Shown piece after piece: positions 26,049 to 39,240 of a stretch of DNA of 64,000 nucleotides. The notes under the pieces are model-generated. The model made no database searches, was not told the origin of the DNA, and saw only the letters and a program-made list of their open reading frames with translations. Where the stretch lies: the NCBI RefSeq assembly GCF_018323885.1, contig NZ_AP024585.1, positions 3,844,001-3,908,000 on the forward strand, written 5' to 3'. Origin of the DNA: Citrobacter amalonaticus. GTDB taxonomy: Bacteria > Pseudomonadota > Gammaproteobacteria > Enterobacterales > Enterobacteriaceae. Numbering within the stretch: the stretch's first letter is position 1; each line of letters begins with the position of its first letter. Position numbers and translations under genes: made by a program.

Positions 26049-27566
26049 TTATTTGACCGGACGCATCGCCGGGAACAGGATCACGTCGCGGATGGTGTGG
26101 CTGTTGGTGAACAGCATCACCATACGGTCGATACCAATACCCAGACCCGCGGTCGGCGGCAGACCATGCTCCAGCGCGGTAACGTAGTCTTCGTCGAAGA
26201 ACATCGCTTCGTCGTCGCCCGCCGCTTTCGCGTCAACCTGATCCTGGAAGCGCTGCGCCTGATCTTCCGCATCGTTCAGCTCGCTAAAGCCGTTACCGAT
26301 CTCACGACCGCCGATGAAGAACTCAAAGCGATCGGTGATTTCCGGGTTCTCGTCATTACGACGCGCCAGCGGAGACACTTCTGCCGGGTATTCGGTAATG
26401 AACGTCGGCTGAATCAGATGCGCTTCGGCCACTTCTTCGAAAATTTCCGTCACGATACGGCCCAGACCCCAGCTCTTCTCGACCTTGATACCAATGGATT
26501 CAGCAATCGCTTTGGCGGAGTCGAAGTTATCCAGTTCAGCCATTTCCGTTTCCGGACGGTATTTCTTAATAGCCTCGCGCATAGTCAGTTTTTCGAACGG
26601 TTTGCCGAAGTCGAACACTTCATCGCCGTAAGGCACTTCCGTTTTACCCAACACGTCCTGCGCCAGCGTACGGAACAGAGACTCGGTCAGTTCGATCAGA
26701 TCTTTATAGTCCGCATAGGCCATGTAGAGTTCCATCATGGTGAACTCTGGGTTATGACGCACGGAGATCCCTTCGTTACGGAAGTTACGGTTGATTTCGA
26801 ATACGCGCTCGAAGCCGCCAACCACCAGACGCTTCAGGTACAGTTCCGGCGCAATACGCAGGTACATGTCCAGATCCAGCGCATTGTGATGGGTGATAAA
26901 CGGACGCGCAGACGCACCGCCTGGGATCACCTGCATCATCGGGGTCTCAACTTCCATAAAGCCGCGACCGACCATGAACTGGCGGATGCCTGCCAGGATC
27001 TGAGAACGCACTTTAAAGGTGTTGCGGGATTCATCGTTAGAGATGAGATCCAGATAGCGCTGACGATAACGCGCTTCCTGATCCTGCAAACCGTGGAATT
27101 TATCCGGCAGCGGACGCAGCGCTTTGGTCAACAGACGCAATTCGGTGCAGTGGATAGACAGTTCGCCGGTTTTGGTTTTGAACAGCTTTCCTTTGGCGCC
27201 GAGGATGTCGCCGAGATCCCATTTTTTGAACTGCTCGTTGTAAACACCTTCCGGCAGATCGTCACGGGCAACGTACAGCTGAATGCGGCCACCCACGTCC
27301 TGCAACGTCACAAAGGACGCTTTCCCCATGATACGACGGGTCATCATGCGGCCTGCAACGGACACCTCGATGTTCAGCGCTTCCAGCTCTTCGTTCTCTT
27401 TCGCATCGAAGTCAGTATGCAGTTGGTCTGAGGTGTGATCGCGACGGAAATCGTTCGGGAAGGCGATACCCTGCTCACGCAGGCCAGCCAGTTTCTCACG
27501 ACGCGTTTTCAGTTCGTTATTAAGATCGGCTACCGCGTCAGCGCCCTGTGCGTGTTGTTCAGACAT
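26049..27566 (-). CDS. lysS: Lysyl-tRNA synthetase, class II (LysS)
   Basis: 505 residues, the E. coli LysS length. Anticodon-binding OB fold comes first ([19 protein letters not shown]), then class II motifs: motif 2 [18 protein letters not shown] and motif 3 [12 protein letters not shown] near the end. It charges tRNA-Lys. The gene follows prfB on the same strand with a nine-base gap, the conserved prfB-lysS operon. A long antisense frame over it (26097-27431) is a composition artefact. Confidence 0.98.
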   Translation of the reverse strand: MSEQHAQGADAVADLNNELKTRREKLAGLREQGIAFPNDFRRDHTSDQLHTDFDAKENEELEALNIEVSVAGRMMTRRIMGKASFVTLQDVGGRIQLYVARDDLPEGVYNEQFKKWDLGDILGAKGKLFKTKTGELSIHCTELRLLTKALRPLPDKFHGLQDQEARYRQRYLDLISNDESRNTFKVRSQILAGIRQFMVGRGFMEVETPMMQVIPGGASARPFITHHNALDLDMYLRIAPELYLKRLVVGGFERVFEINRNFRNEGISVRHNPEFTMMELYMAYADYKDLIELTESLFRTLAQDVLGKTEVPYGDEVFDFGKPFEKLTMREAIKKYRPETEMAELDNFDSAKAIAESIGIKVEKSWGLGRIVTEIFEEVAEAHLIQPTFITEYPAEVSPLARRNDENPEITDRFEFFIGGREIGNGFSELNDAEDQAQRFQDQVDAKAAGDDEAMFFDEDYVTALEHGLPPTAGLGIGIDRMVMLFTNSHTIRDVILFPAMRPVK

Positions 27567-27575
27567 GTTGGTTCC

Positions 27576-28674
27576 TCATAACCCTGCTTTCAAACTTGCT
27601 TCGATAAATTGATCCAGGCTGCCATCCAGCACCGCCTGCGTGTTGCGGGTTTCAACCCCGGTACGCAAGTCTTTAATGCGGGAGTCATCAAGGACGTAAG
27701 AACGGATCTGGCTTCCCCAGCCGATGTCGGATTTAGTGTCTTCCATCGCCTGCTTCTCAGCGTTTTTCTTCTGCATTTCCAGTTCATAAAGCTTCGCTTT
27801 CATCTGCTTCATGGCCTGGTCTTTATTCTTGTGCTGGGAGCGGTCGTTCTGGCACTGCGTCACAATCCCGGTCGGGATGTGGGTAATACGCACCGCGGAT
27901 TCCGTACGGTTAACGTGCTGACCGCCCGCACCAGATGCGCGATACACGTCGATACGCAGGTCCGCCGGGTTGATTTCGATATCAATATCGTCATCCACTT
28001 CCGGGTAAACGAACGCGGAGCTAAACGAGGTATGGCGACGACCACCGGAGTCGAACGGGCTCTTACGCACCAGACGGTGAACGCCGGTTTCCGTACGCAG
28101 CCAGCCGTAGGCATATTCGCCAGAAATCTTAATGGTCACGGACTTGATCCCGGCCACTTCCCCTTCTGACTCTTCAATAATTTCGGTCTTGAAGCCGCGT
28201 GCTTCTGCCCAGCGCAAATACATACGCTCCAGCATGCTTGCCCAGTCCTGCGCTTCAGTACCGCCGGAACCGGCCTGGATATCGAGGTAGCAATCGGCGC
28301 TGTCATATTCGCCGGAGAACATACGGCGGAACTCCAGTTGCGCTAGTTTTTCGTCAAGCGTATCGAGTTCAGCAACGGCTTCGTTAAAGGTTTCTTCGTC
28401 GTCGGCTTCTACAGCCAAATCCAGCAGGCCGGAAACATCTTCCAGACCCTGAGACATTTGGTCGAGGGTGTCGACAATCGCTTCAAGCGAGGAACGTTCC
28501 TTACCCAGCGCCTGTGCGCGTTCGGGTTCGTTCCAGACGTCAGGCTGTTCCAGCTCGGCGTTTACTTCTTCCAGACGCTCTTTCTTGGCATCATAGTCAA
28601 AGATACCCCCTAAGAACGTCAGAGCGCTCCGTGAGGTCCTGAATGCGGTTTTTTACCGGATTAATTTCAAACAT
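27576..28674 (-). CDS. prfB: Peptide chain release factor RF2 (PrfB), expressed by +1 frameshift
   Basis: RF2 recognises UGA and UAA stop codons. The gene starts at ATG 28674, reads 25 codons ([10 protein letters not shown]...), meets an in-frame UGA at codon 26 and continues in the +1 frame to 27576, giving 365 residues. The tripeptide anticodon SPF ([12 protein letters not shown]) and the catalytic GGQ (GAGGQHVN) are present. Residue 246 is Ala (YRASGAGG), the usual form, not the Thr of K-12. Frame-restricted gene callers would start falsely at 28457 (MSQGLEDV). It forms an operon with lysS. Confidence 0.98.
28596..28611 (-). promoter_or_regulatory. Programmed +1 frameshift site of prfB
   Basis: Read on the minus strand: AGGGGGTATCTTTGAC. 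It combines an internal Shine-Dalgarno (AGGGGG), the slippery CTT, the UGA stop and a following C, the classic autoregulatory site at which low RF2 levels favour slippage. Confidence 0.98.
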
Positions 28675-28779
28675 GGTCTGATTTCTTTTATTGGACTTGT
28701 CAAAATGCGGTGATAAGAGCGGGATTGTACCCAATCCACGCGCTTATTTATAGAGAATAGTGACGGGAAATTGGTCAGA

Positions 28780-30513
28780 TTACACGGGCCAGATATTATC
28801 GATGATGATCTGCAAACTGCGGTTGCCGCGAAATTCGTTAATATCCAGTTTGTAGGCCAGCTCGACTTCGCGCACGCCGTTATCCGGCCAGCAGGCAGTG
28901 TCGACGTTAAAGGCGATGCCGTCTAACAGCGGTCCTCCGCCAACGGGTTCGACCATCACTTTCAAATGTCGCTCGCCAACCAGACGCTGCTGAAGCAGGC
29001 GAAAACGCCCGTCAAACAGCGGTTCCGGGAACATTTGCCCCCACGGACCGGCATCACGCAGCAGTTGCGCAACCTCCATCGTCATCTCCGCGGCGCTGAG
29101 CGGGCCGTCAGAGACCACTTCCCCCTGTAACAGCGAGGGATCCAGCCATTCCGTGACCAGCTCGCCAAAACGCTGCTGGAACAGGTCGAATTTTGCCTCT
29201 TCCAGCGACAGTCCCGCCGCCATCGCATGGCCGCCGAATTTAATCATCAACCCCGGATGCAACGTATCCAGCCGCTCCAGCGCATCACGCATGTGCAGTC
29301 CCTGAATGGAACGTCCGGAGCCTTTTAGCGTGCCATCGCCAGCCGGTGCGAAAGCGATCACCGGGCGGTGAAAACGCTCTTTAATGCGCGAGGCGAGGAT
29401 CCCGACCACCCCCTGATGCCACTCAGGATGATACATCGCCAGACCTCCGGGCAGCGTTTCGCGACTGCGTTCCAGCTTCTCGCACAGGGTCAGCGCTTCC
29501 GCCTGCATTCCCTGTTCAATCTCTTTACGGGTCTGGTTTAACGCATCCAGTTCGTTAGCCAGTACCCGCGCTTCGCCAATGTTATCGCACAACAGCAGCG
29601 CCACGCCGACGGACATATCATCCAGCCGACCCGCCGCATTCAGACGCGGGCCAAGCGCAAACCCTAAATCGCTGGCGGCGAGTTTTTGCGCATCACGGTT
29701 GGACACTTCCAGCAACGCTTTGATCCCCGGACGGCATTTCCCGGCACGAATGCGGCTTAAGCCCTGCCAGGTGAGGATTCGGTTGTTGGCATCCAGCGGC
29801 ACCACGTCCGCCACAGTGCCCAGCGCGACCAGATCGAGCAGATCCGCCAGGTTTGGCGGCGCAATGCCGCGTTCGTCAAACCAGCCTTTGTCGCGCAGGA
29901 AGGTACGCAGGGCGAGCATCAGGTAAAACGCCACGCCCACACCGGCCAGCGATTTCGAGGGGAAATCACAATCGGGCAGATTCGGGTTGATGATGGCTTC
30001 GGCGGCGGGCAGCGTCTCGCCCGGCAGGTGGTGATCGGTGACCACGACCGGGATCCCCAGCGCCCTGGCGTGATCCACACCGGCATGGGAAGAGATACCG
30101 TTATCGACGGTGACGATCAGCTGCGCGCCACGCGCATGGGCCTGATCGACCACTTCCGGACTTAAGCCGTAACCATCCTCAAAGCGGTTTGGCACGAGGT
30201 AGCTGATGTTATCGCAGCCCAGAGCGCGCATACCCAGCACGCTCAGGGCGGTACTGGTCGCCCCATCCGCATCGAAATCGCCGACAACAATGATGCGCGT
30301 CCCCTCGCGAAAGGCGTTATAGAGAATTTCGACCGCTTTTTCGACGCCGCTCAGTTGCTGCCATGGCAGCATGCCTTTGACGCTGCGCTCAAGATCCTGA
30401 GCACTGCGTACGCCACGACTGGCATACAGGCGACGTAGCAGCGGCGAAAGGTCGGCAGGCAGTTCTACCGACTCATCGACTTCCCGCCGACGAAGTTGTA
30501 TCTGTTGTTTCAC
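28780..30513 (-). CDS. recJ: Single-strand-specific 5'-3' exonuclease RecJ
   Basis: 577 residues, the E. coli length. DHH-family nuclease motifs are visible: GDFDADGATST, VTVDNG, VVTDHHLPG and later the DHHA1-type FGGHAMAAG. RecJ acts in RecF-pathway recombination and mismatch repair. It is downstream of dsbC with only five bases between stop and start, in the xerD-dsbC-recJ-prfB-lysS series. Confidence 0.97.
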   Translation of the reverse strand: MKQQIQLRRREVDESVELPADLSPLLRRLYASRGVRSAQDLERSVKGMLPWQQLSGVEKAVEILYNAFREGTRIIVVGDFDADGATSTALSVLGMRALGCDNISYLVPNRFEDGYGLSPEVVDQAHARGAQLIVTVDNGISSHAGVDHARALGIPVVVTDHHLPGETLPAAEAIINPNLPDCDFPSKSLAGVGVAFYLMLALRTFLRDKGWFDERGIAPPNLADLLDLVALGTVADVVPLDANNRILTWQGLSRIRAGKCRPGIKALLEVSNRDAQKLAASDLGFALGPRLNAAGRLDDMSVGVALLLCDNIGEARVLANELDALNQTRKEIEQGMQAEALTLCEKLERSRETLPGGLAMYHPEWHQGVVGILASRIKERFHRPVIAFAPAGDGTLKGSGRSIQGLHMRDALERLDTLHPGLMIKFGGHAMAAGLSLEEAKFDLFQQRFGELVTEWLDPSLLQGEVVSDGPLSAAEMTMEVAQLLRDAGPWGQMFPEPLFDGRFRLLQQRLVGERHLKVMVEPVGGGPLLDGIAFNVDTACWPDNGVREVELAYKLDINEFRGNRSLQIIIDNIWPV

Positions 30514-30518
30514 GCGAA

Positions 30519-31232
30519 TTACTTACCACTGGTCTGTTTTTGGTGCTCGTCAAGAAACGCTTTCATCTCTTTCGGTCCCTGATAGCCTGGCACGACATAG
30601 CCGTTGCTCAGCACAATCGCCGGTGTACCGCTTACGCCAAACTGTACGCCCAGCGCATAGTGATCCGCGATGTTCACCTCGCAGGTCGCCGCTTTCACGC
30701 CTTTGCCTGCCATCGCGTCGTCAAACGCTTTGGCTTTGTCTTGCGCGCACCAGATTGACTTCATATCCTGCTCGGCCTGACTATCCAGTCCCTGACGCGG
30801 GAAGGCGAGATAGCGCACGGTAATGCCCAGCGCATTGTAGTCCTTCATCTCTTCATGCAGCTTGTGGCAGTAGCCGCAGGTGATATCGGTAAAGACGGTA
30901 ATGACGTGTTTTTCCTGCGGCGCCTTATAGACGATCATTTCGTTTTCCAGCGCGTTCAGATGCTTCATCAGCAGCTGGTTGGTCACGTTGACTGGCGTCG
31001 CGCCGCTGACATCGTACATTGGCCCCTGAATGATGTGTTTACCGTCTTCTGTCACATACAGCACGCCGCTGTTGGTCAGCACCGTTTTCATCCCGGCAAC
31101 CGGGGCGGGTTGAATATCCGTGCTCTGCACGCCCAGTTTCGTCAGAGACTGACGGATCGCGGCGTCGTCGGCGTGTGCCAGGCCGGAAAACGCAGTGGTC
31201 AGCAGGGTAAACAGCATTAAACCTTTTTTCAT
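30519..31232 (-). CDS. dsbC: Periplasmic thiol:disulfide isomerase DsbC
   Basis: 237-residue precursor. A signal peptide (MKKGLMLFTLLTTAFSGLAHA, cut before DDAAI) precedes the dimerisation domain and a thioredoxin fold with the CGYC active site at C119/C122 of the precursor (98/101 of the mature protein). The cis-proline loop is SGTPAI. The start at 31232 was chosen because it begins the signal peptide; the in-frame extension to 31259 overlaps xerD. It reshuffles wrong disulfides with DsbD as electron donor. Confidence 0.97.
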   Translation of the reverse strand: MKKGLMLFTLLTTAFSGLAHADDAAIRQSLTKLGVQSTDIQPAPVAGMKTVLTNSGVLYVTEDGKHIIQGPMYDVSGATPVNVTNQLLMKHLNALENEMIVYKAPQEKHVITVFTDITCGYCHKLHEEMKDYNALGITVRYLAFPRQGLDSQAEQDMKSIWCAQDKAKAFDDAMAGKGVKAATCEVNIADHYALGVQFGVSGTPAIVLSNGYVVPGYQGPKEMKAFLDEHQKQTSGK

Positions 31233-31255
31233 AACCTTTCCTGTTCGCTCAGCAT

Positions 31256-32152
31256 TCACGCTCTTGGGTGATGCTGTTGATGAAGTTGACGCAGGCGCGC
31301 TGTCGCAACATGAGTATAAATCTGCGTGGTGGAGAGATCGCTGTGACCCAGCAACATCTGCACCACGCGTAAATCGGCGCCATGATTGAGCAAATGCGTG
31401 GCAAATGCGTGGCGTAAAACGTGCGGCGACAGCTTTTCACTGTCGATTCCCGCTAAGACGGCATAGTGCTTAATGCGGTGCCAGAAGGTCTGGCGCGTCA
31501 TCTGCTGCGCGCGCTGGCTGGGAAACAGCACGTCAATCGATACGCCGTTCAGCAGCCACGGACGCCCATGTTCCAGATACGTCTCCAGCCAGTACACCGC
31601 CTCTTCGCCCAATGGCACGAGACGCTCTTTATTGCCTTTACCAATCACCCGCACTACGCCCTGACGCAAGCTGACATCGCTCATCGTCAGTCCGACCAGT
31701 TCAGACACGCGCAGTCCAGTGGCATATAAAATCTCAAGCATGGCTTTATCGCGTAACTCCAGCGGTTGGTCAACCACGGGAGCTTGTAATAACCGTTCTA
31801 CTTGCGCTTCACTGAGATCCTTCGGCAGACGCTGCGGGAGCTTGGGCGATGCCAGCGTCGCGCTTGGATCGTCGGTGCGAATTTTCTCGCGGTAAAGATG
31901 CTGGAATAGCCGCCGCACCGCGCTCAGCAGTCGTGCGGTACTGGTAGCTTTATACCCACCGTCCATCCGCTCGGCCAGCAAGGCCTGCAGATCGTCACTT
32001 TGCGCGGTTTCCAGCGACACCTGACGGTGCGCGAGCCACTCCACCAGCATGGTCAGATCGCGGCGATAGGCGCTCAGCGTATTTTCCGCCAGATTTTTCT
32101 CCAGCCAGAGCGCATCAAGGAATTGTTCGATGCGCGCAAGATCCTGTTCCAC
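31256..32152 (-). CDS. xerD: Site-specific tyrosine recombinase XerD
   Basis: 298 residues from a GTG start at 32152 with AAAGGAG upstream; longer in-frame starts do not match the family. Catalytic residues of the integrase family are visible: R in ATGLRVSEL, the HxxR motif in SPHVLRHAFATHLL, and the tyrosine in LSTTQIYTHV. With XerC it resolves chromosome dimers at dif under FtsK control. It is the first gene of the xerD-dsbC-recJ run and divergent from fldB. Confidence 0.97.
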   Translation of the reverse strand: MEQDLARIEQFLDALWLEKNLAENTLSAYRRDLTMLVEWLAHRQVSLETAQSDDLQALLAERMDGGYKATSTARLLSAVRRLFQHLYREKIRTDDPSATLASPKLPQRLPKDLSEAQVERLLQAPVVDQPLELRDKAMLEILYATGLRVSELVGLTMSDVSLRQGVVRVIGKGNKERLVPLGEEAVYWLETYLEHGRPWLLNGVSIDVLFPSQRAQQMTRQTFWHRIKHYAVLAGIDSEKLSPHVLRHAFATHLLNHGADLRVVQMLLGHSDLSTTQIYTHVATARLRQLHQQHHPRA

Positions 32153-32252
32153 ATCTGCTCCTTTGATTCTGCAGTCTGCCATTATGACTCAATGATACGG
32201 GTTTCTGGTACACTACGCGCAAAGTCATAGCAAGTATTGAGACGTTTACGCG

Positions 32253-32774
32253 ATGAATATTGGTCTTTTTTACGGTTCCAGCACCTGCTACACCGAGATG
32301 GCTGCGGAGAAAATTCGTGACATCATCGGCCCGGAACTGGTGACGCTGCATAATCTGAAAGATGATGCCCCGGCCCTGATGGAGCAGTACGATGTGCTGA
32401 TCTTAGGCATTCCCACCTGGGATTTCGGTGAAATTCAGGAGGACTGGGAAGCCGTCTGGGATCAACTGGACGAACTCAACCTCGAAGGCAAAATTGTCGC
32501 GCTTTACGGTATGGGCGACCAGTTAGGCTACGGCGAGTGGTTCCTTGACGCGTTGGGCATGTTGCATGACAAACTGTCGACCAAAGGCGTCAAATTCGTC
32601 GGTTACTGGCCTACCGAAGGCTACGAGTTCACCAGCCCTAAACCGGTCATTGCCGATGGGCAGTTGTTCGTCGGTCTCGCACTGGATGAAACCAATCAAT
32701 ACGATCTCAGCGATGAGCGTATTCAGGCGTGGTGCGAGCAGATTCTCGGTGAAATGGCCGAGCACTATTCCTGA
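32253..32774 (+). CDS. fldB: Flavodoxin 2 (FldB)
   Basis: 173 residues, long-chain flavodoxin. The FMN phosphate loop is GSSTCYTE and the flavin-stacking region includes GIPTWDFGE and [13 protein letters not shown]. It is a low-potential electron carrier; E. coli fldB belongs to the SoxRS regulon. It is divergent from xerD and followed by a REP element. Confidence 0.97.
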   Translation: MNIGLFYGSSTCYTEMAAEKIRDIIGPELVTLHNLKDDAPALMEQYDVLILGIPTWDFGEIQEDWEAVWDQLDELNLEGKIVALYGMGDQLGYGEWFLDALGMLHDKLSTKGVKFVGYWPTEGYEFTSPKPVIADGQLFVGLALDETNQYDLSDERIQAWCEQILGEMAEHYS

Positions 32775-32784
32775 TAACCGTTTT

Positions 32785-32820
32785 GCCGGATGATGGCGTG
32801 AACGCCTTATCCGGCCTACA
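32785..32820. repeat. REP element after fldB
   Basis: GCCGGATGATGGCGTGAACG...CCTTATCCGGCCTACA forms the typical REP palindrome in the spacer between convergent fldB and cptA. Confidence 0.85.
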
Positions 32821-32874
32821 TGACACACCGCATAGTAGACCTTAAAGCTGCCCGCCATCAGGCATTCGTCGGCG

Positions 32875-33544
<670 letters not shown>

Positions 33545-33785
33545 TCACTCAAATGAACTACCCGGCTATTGTAACGTGTTTTTCATCCTGTTTTGCGGGA
33601 ATATCCATAACCACAAGCGCGATCGCTAATTAAATCCCCAATAAGTCAATGGGTTCATGTTTTCTGGATGCCGCCTCGCAATCTGTAAGATAAGGCACAA
33701 ATGGGACTATCAAAGCGCTTGCATTGGGCCATAGCTCTTTTACCATTAGTCATTATCACTGCGTTAAGCAAATCAGGACATTTTT

Positions 33786-34766
33786 ATGGCATTTACTCCA
33801 TTTCCACCTCGTCAACCCTCAGCTTCAGCGCGTTTGCCCTTGACGCTGATGACGTTAGATGACTGGGCGCTGGCCACGATTACCGGGGCTGACAGCGAGA
33901 AGTATATCCAGGGTCAGGTGACAGCTGACGTGAGTCAACTGACTGAACACCAACACGTCCTGGCCGCCCACTGCGACGCTAAAGGAAAAATGTGGAGCAA
34001 CCTGCGGCTGTTCCGCGACGGCGACGGTTTTGCCTGGATTGAACGCCGTAGTCTGCGTGATGCGCAGGTGGGCGAACTGAAAAAATACGCTGTGTTCTCG
34101 AAAGTGACGATTGCCCCAGACGACGAACGCGTACTGCTCGGGGTGGCAGGTTTCCAGGCGCGTGCCGCACTGGTGAATCTGTTCAGCGAACTGCCCGACA
34201 GCGAAAAGCCTGTCACGCATGAAGGAGCGACGACCCTGCTGTGGTTTGAACATCCGGTAGAACGCTTCCTGTTGGTTACCGATGTGGCAACCGCGGAAAC
34301 CGTAACCGAAAAACTGCGTGGTGAAGCCGAACTGAATAACAGTCAGCAATGGCTGGCGCTGGATATCGAGGCCGGTCTGCCGGTGATTGATTCAGCAAAC
34401 AGCGCGCAGTTTATCCCGCAGGCGACTAATCTCCAGGCGCTGGGCGGTATCAGCTTTAAGAAAGGCTGTTATACCGGTCAGGAGATGGTGGCACGAGCGA
34501 AATTCCGCGGGGCGAACAAACGCGCGTTATGGTCTCTGGCGGGTAAGGCCAGTCGTGTACCGGAAGCGGGTGACGATCTTGAAATGAAAATGGGTGAGAA
34601 CTGGCGTCGTACTGGCACCGTCCTCGCGGCAGTGCAACTGGATGACGGTCAGCTACGGGTACAGGTGGTGATGAACAACGATATGGAGGCCGACAGCGTA
34701 TTCCGCGTGCGCGACGATGCCAACACGTTGCACATCGAACCGCTGCCCTATTCACTGGAAGAGTAA
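33786..34766 (+). CDS. ygfZ: Folate-binding Fe-S maintenance protein YgfZ
   Basis: 326 residues, GcvT-like fold. The diagnostic KGCYTGQE motif with its cysteine is present ([20 protein letters not shown]). YgfZ uses folate to support repair or assembly of certain iron-sulfur enzymes such as MiaB. It has its own promoter in the spacer to sdhE and is followed by REP sequences. Confidence 0.96.
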   Translation: MAFTPFPPRQPSASARLPLTLMTLDDWALATITGADSEKYIQGQVTADVSQLTEHQHVLAAHCDAKGKMWSNLRLFRDGDGFAWIERRSLRDAQVGELKKYAVFSKVTIAPDDERVLLGVAGFQARAALVNLFSELPDSEKPVTHEGATTLLWFEHPVERFLLVTDVATAETVTEKLRGEAELNNSQQWLALDIEAGLPVIDSANSAQFIPQATNLQALGGISFKKGCYTGQEMVARAKFRGANKRALWSLAGKASRVPEAGDDLEMKMGENWRRTGTVLAAVQLDDGQLRVQVVMNNDMEADSVFRVRDDANTLHIEPLPYSLEE

Positions 34767-34778
34767 TTCATCAGCACT

Positions 34779-34835
34779 TGATGTCGCTTCGCTTATCCGG
34801 TCTACGGGGAAAAGTCGTAGTCCGGATAAGACGGT
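34779..34835. repeat. REP pair between ygfZ and yqfA
   Basis: Two inverted REP-type units (CGCTTCGCTTATCCGGTCTA and TAGTCCGGATAAGACG) lie between the convergent genes. Confidence 0.75.
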
Positions 34836-34846
34836 AAAGCATCACA

Positions 34847-35509
<663 letters not shown>

Positions 35510-35668
35510 TTACTCCGGAGAAACGAACTTGTTCGTGATTGCGCCTCTAGCGTAACTGAGAATGGTTCCAGTGAACACCTGTTAGCTAAAATAAATATCA
35601 TTTTAAAACTAATCGTTATAAATCAAAATGTTGAAACGAATTTTTCAACTAACAGTTGTTCATTTAAT

Positions 35669-35980
35669 TCAAAGGCATTTAAAATCAATCACATAAAACT
35701 GTGACTGATTCGGGTAAATCTCGCCAATCACCCGCTTCAGTTCCTCCAGCGTCATGTTTTCCTGTTGTGCATGTTTTTCCGTCAACGTGTCGAGCGTGAC
35801 GGTTGACGTTCCCAGCACCTCAATTGTGCAAAAATAGCCATCGTCCTCGAAACGCCCTACCCGCAGAATGTCACCGGTCCTGAAGTGAGATTCTGACTCA
35901 TCACGAATAGTGATCGTTTTACGCCCTGCCAGAATGTCGTCCTGGAAACGCTGAAAAAAAGTGATGTCATTTGGCTGCAT
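35669..35980 (-). CDS. yqfB: N4-acetylcytidine amidohydrolase YqfB
   Basis: 103 residues, ASCH domain. The start at 35980 ([10 protein letters not shown]) matches E. coli; longer in-frame starts are rejected. Key family residues appear in [13 protein letters not shown] (lysine and the TIRD motif) and in the C-terminal [17 protein letters not shown]. The E. coli enzyme hydrolyses N4-acetylcytidine. It is divergent from the RpiR-type regulator gene. Confidence 0.95.
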   Translation of the reverse strand: MQPNDITFFQRFQDDILAGRKTITIRDESESHFRTGDILRVGRFEDDGYFCTIEVLGTSTVTLDTLTEKHAQQENMTLEELKRVIGEIYPNQSQFYVIDFKCL

Positions 35981-36032
35981 GTTATTATTCCCTTTAGGTA
36001 AAATCTGATGAGTGAGTATTGCCATAGTGAGT

Positions 36033-36761
36033 ATGTTCTCCCACGCTGCCATCGCCAGTCTCAACAACATTGAGATGTTGGTCTACAACTATGTCATCAA
36101 GAACCGTGACAAAGTCATGTACATGACCATTCGGGAGCTGGCTGAAGCGGCGGGTGTATCGACCACCACCGTGTTGCGTTTCTGTCGCAAGCTTAACTGT
36201 GAAGGCTACTCTGAATTTCGCGTACGCTTTAAATTATATTTAGAGCAGAACGAACCGCAACAGGCTAATTTTGGCGCCAGCGAAATTATCAGTTTCTTTA
36301 AAGGCGTAAATAACGATGAATTTGATCAATTACTCGATCAGGCTGTAGAGATTATTTTATCGTCCGAGCGCATTATATTTGTCGGTGCCGGTACCTCAGG
36401 TGCCCTGGCGAAATATGGCGCGCGTTTTTTCTCAAACGTCGGGAAATTCAGCAACCACATTGATGATCCTTATTTCCCGGTGACGAACGATATGGCACGT
36501 AATGCGCTGGCGATTGTGTTATCGGTCTCTGGCGAAACCGAAGAGATCCTGCGCTTTGCCAGCCAGTTCAGCCTGCATAACTGCAAAGTGCTTTCGATTA
36601 CCAGCCATGAACACTCGCGCCTCGCCAAACTGGCGGACTTTAATCTCTCCTGGCATGTGCCGCAAACCCGCATTGCTGGCGTGTACGATATCACCACGCA
36701 AATTCCCGTTATTTATATTCTCGAATCCCTTGGCCGAAAGCTGGCGAAAAAAATAGCGTAA
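36033..36761 (+). CDS. RpiR/MurR-family transcriptional regulator next to bglA
   Basis: 242 residues from ATG 36033 (an in-frame GTG at 36012 would add seven). An N-terminal HTH_6 domain ([24 protein letters not shown]) is followed by a SIS sugar-phosphate-binding domain ([19 protein letters not shown] ... [11 protein letters not shown]). K-12 has no such gene between yqfB and bglA. It reads in the same direction as bglA, 119 bases upstream; two inverted repeats in that spacer could be its operators. I infer a regulator of bglA responding to a phosphorylated glucoside or sugar phosphate; the symbol is unknown to me. Confidence 0.9.
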   Translation: MFSHAAIASLNNIEMLVYNYVIKNRDKVMYMTIRELAEAAGVSTTTVLRFCRKLNCEGYSEFRVRFKLYLEQNEPQQANFGASEIISFFKGVNNDEFDQLLDQAVEIILSSERIIFVGAGTSGALAKYGARFFSNVGKFSNHIDDPYFPVTNDMARNALAIVLSVSGETEEILRFASQFSLHNCKVLSITSHEHSRLAKLADFNLSWHVPQTRIAGVYDITTQIPVIYILESLGRKLAKKIA

Positions 36762-36779
36762 AAAAACAGACTGTTTTTT
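36760..36779 (+). terminator. Short A/T stem after the RpiR gene
   Basis: AAAAAAC-AGACT-GTTTTTT directly after the stop could act as a weak Rho-independent terminator. Confidence 0.45.
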
Positions 36780-36781
36780 GG

Positions 36782-36797
36782 CGGTAACAAATTACCG
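36782..36797. promoter_or_regulatory. Perfect palindrome upstream of bglA
   Basis: CGGTAACAAATTACCG has perfect 6-base arms and lies about 85-100 bases before the bglA start. Candidate operator for the adjacent RpiR-type regulator. Confidence 0.5.
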
Positions 36798-36843
36798 TTT
36801 CGCTATTTTGTTATATCGTGACATTTACCTTCCCTTTGTTAGA

Positions 36844-38314
<1,471 letters not shown>

Positions 38315-38320
38315 GCTTTT

Positions 38321-38409
38321 GCCGGATGACGGTGTAAACGCCTTATCCGGCCTACATGCTCTTTCGGGAAAGGGAATATAAGCCGGATATCGCGCAGCGT
38401 TATCCGGCA
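38321..38409. repeat. Pair of REP elements (BIME) after bglA
   Basis: GCCGGATGACGGTGTAAACG...TTATCCGGCCTACA and the inverse AGCCGGATATCGCGC...GTTATCCGGCA bracket a short linker between convergent bglA and ygfF. Confidence 0.85.
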
Positions 38410-38418
38410 AACATTACA

Positions 38419-39162
38419 TTACTTCCCGCCCGCCAGTTCCAGAAAACTGCCCGTGACATACGACGCTTTCTCGCTCAGCAGCCAGGCTATGGCCTGCGCC
38501 ACCTCTTCCGGCTGTCCGCCGCGCTGCATAGGTAACATCGACTTCACGCGATCCACCCGTCCAGGCTCGCCACCGGAGGCGTGGATTTCGGTGTAAATTA
38601 ACCCCGGACGTACACCGTTGACCCGTATACCCTGCGCCGCCACCTCCAGCGCCAGTCCCGTCGTCAGAGAATCGACAGCCCCTTTCGACGCCGCATAGTC
38701 AACATATTCCCCCGGCGCGCCCAGCCGCGACGCCGCTGACGACACGTTCACAATCGCCCCGCCGTGACCGCCGTGTTTGTGCGACATCCGCTTGACCGCT
38801 TCGCGACAGCAGAGGAAATACCCCGTCACGTTGGTCGCTAACACGCGGTTAATCCGCTCGGCAGAGAGGTTTTCGATTGTACTTTGTTCAAACAAAATTC
38901 CGGCATTATTGACCAGCGCCACCAGCGGCTCATTTTCACGGTCGATCGATTCGAACATCGCCACGACCTGCGCTTCGTCACTGATATCTGCACGCAGGGT
39001 AAACGCGTTCCCGCCGGCGGCGACTATCTTATTCACCACCTCGGTGGCAGCCCGAATATTATGATGAAAATTAACGGCAATCGTGTAACCCTCATCTGCC
39101 AGCTGCAACGCGGTCGCGCGCCCAATGCCACGACTGCCGCCGGTAACCAGTGCGATTCCCAT
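38419..39162 (-). CDS. ygfF: Short-chain dehydrogenase YgfF
   Basis: 247 residues, classical SDR. Cofactor motif TGGSRGIG near residue 7, NNAG further on, and the catalytic Tyr/Lys in YAASK with the serine in VNVSSAAS. NAD(P)(H)-dependent oxidoreductase of unknown substrate; the family includes glucose dehydrogenase-like enzymes. It lies downstream of gcvP on the same strand, separated by a REP element. Confidence 0.9.
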   Translation of the reverse strand: MGIALVTGGSRGIGRATALQLADEGYTIAVNFHHNIRAATEVVNKIVAAGGNAFTLRADISDEAQVVAMFESIDRENEPLVALVNNAGILFEQSTIENLSAERINRVLATNVTGYFLCCREAVKRMSHKHGGHGGAIVNVSSAASRLGAPGEYVDYAASKGAVDSLTTGLALEVAAQGIRVNGVRPGLIYTEIHASGGEPGRVDRVKSMLPMQRGGQPEEVAQAIAWLLSEKASYVTGSFLELAGGK

Positions 39163-39184
39163 AGCGTTCTCCCGATATGAAAAA

Positions 39185-39218
39185 GCCGGGTGGCGGCTTC
39201 GCCTTACCCGGCCTACAA
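39185..39218. repeat. REP element ygfF/gcvP
   Basis: GCCGGGTGGCGGCTTCGCC...TTACCCGGCCTACAA, a Y-type REP palindrome in the gcvP-ygfF spacer. Confidence 0.85.
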
Positions 39219-39240
39219 ATGATTTACTACCGTGGCAAAA

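Noticed and set aside
26097..27431. 444-codon plus-strand frame opposite lysS
   Set aside because: Lies wholly antisense to a full-length LysS with clear motifs; its protein is His/Arg/Phe-rich, as expected for a shadow frame.
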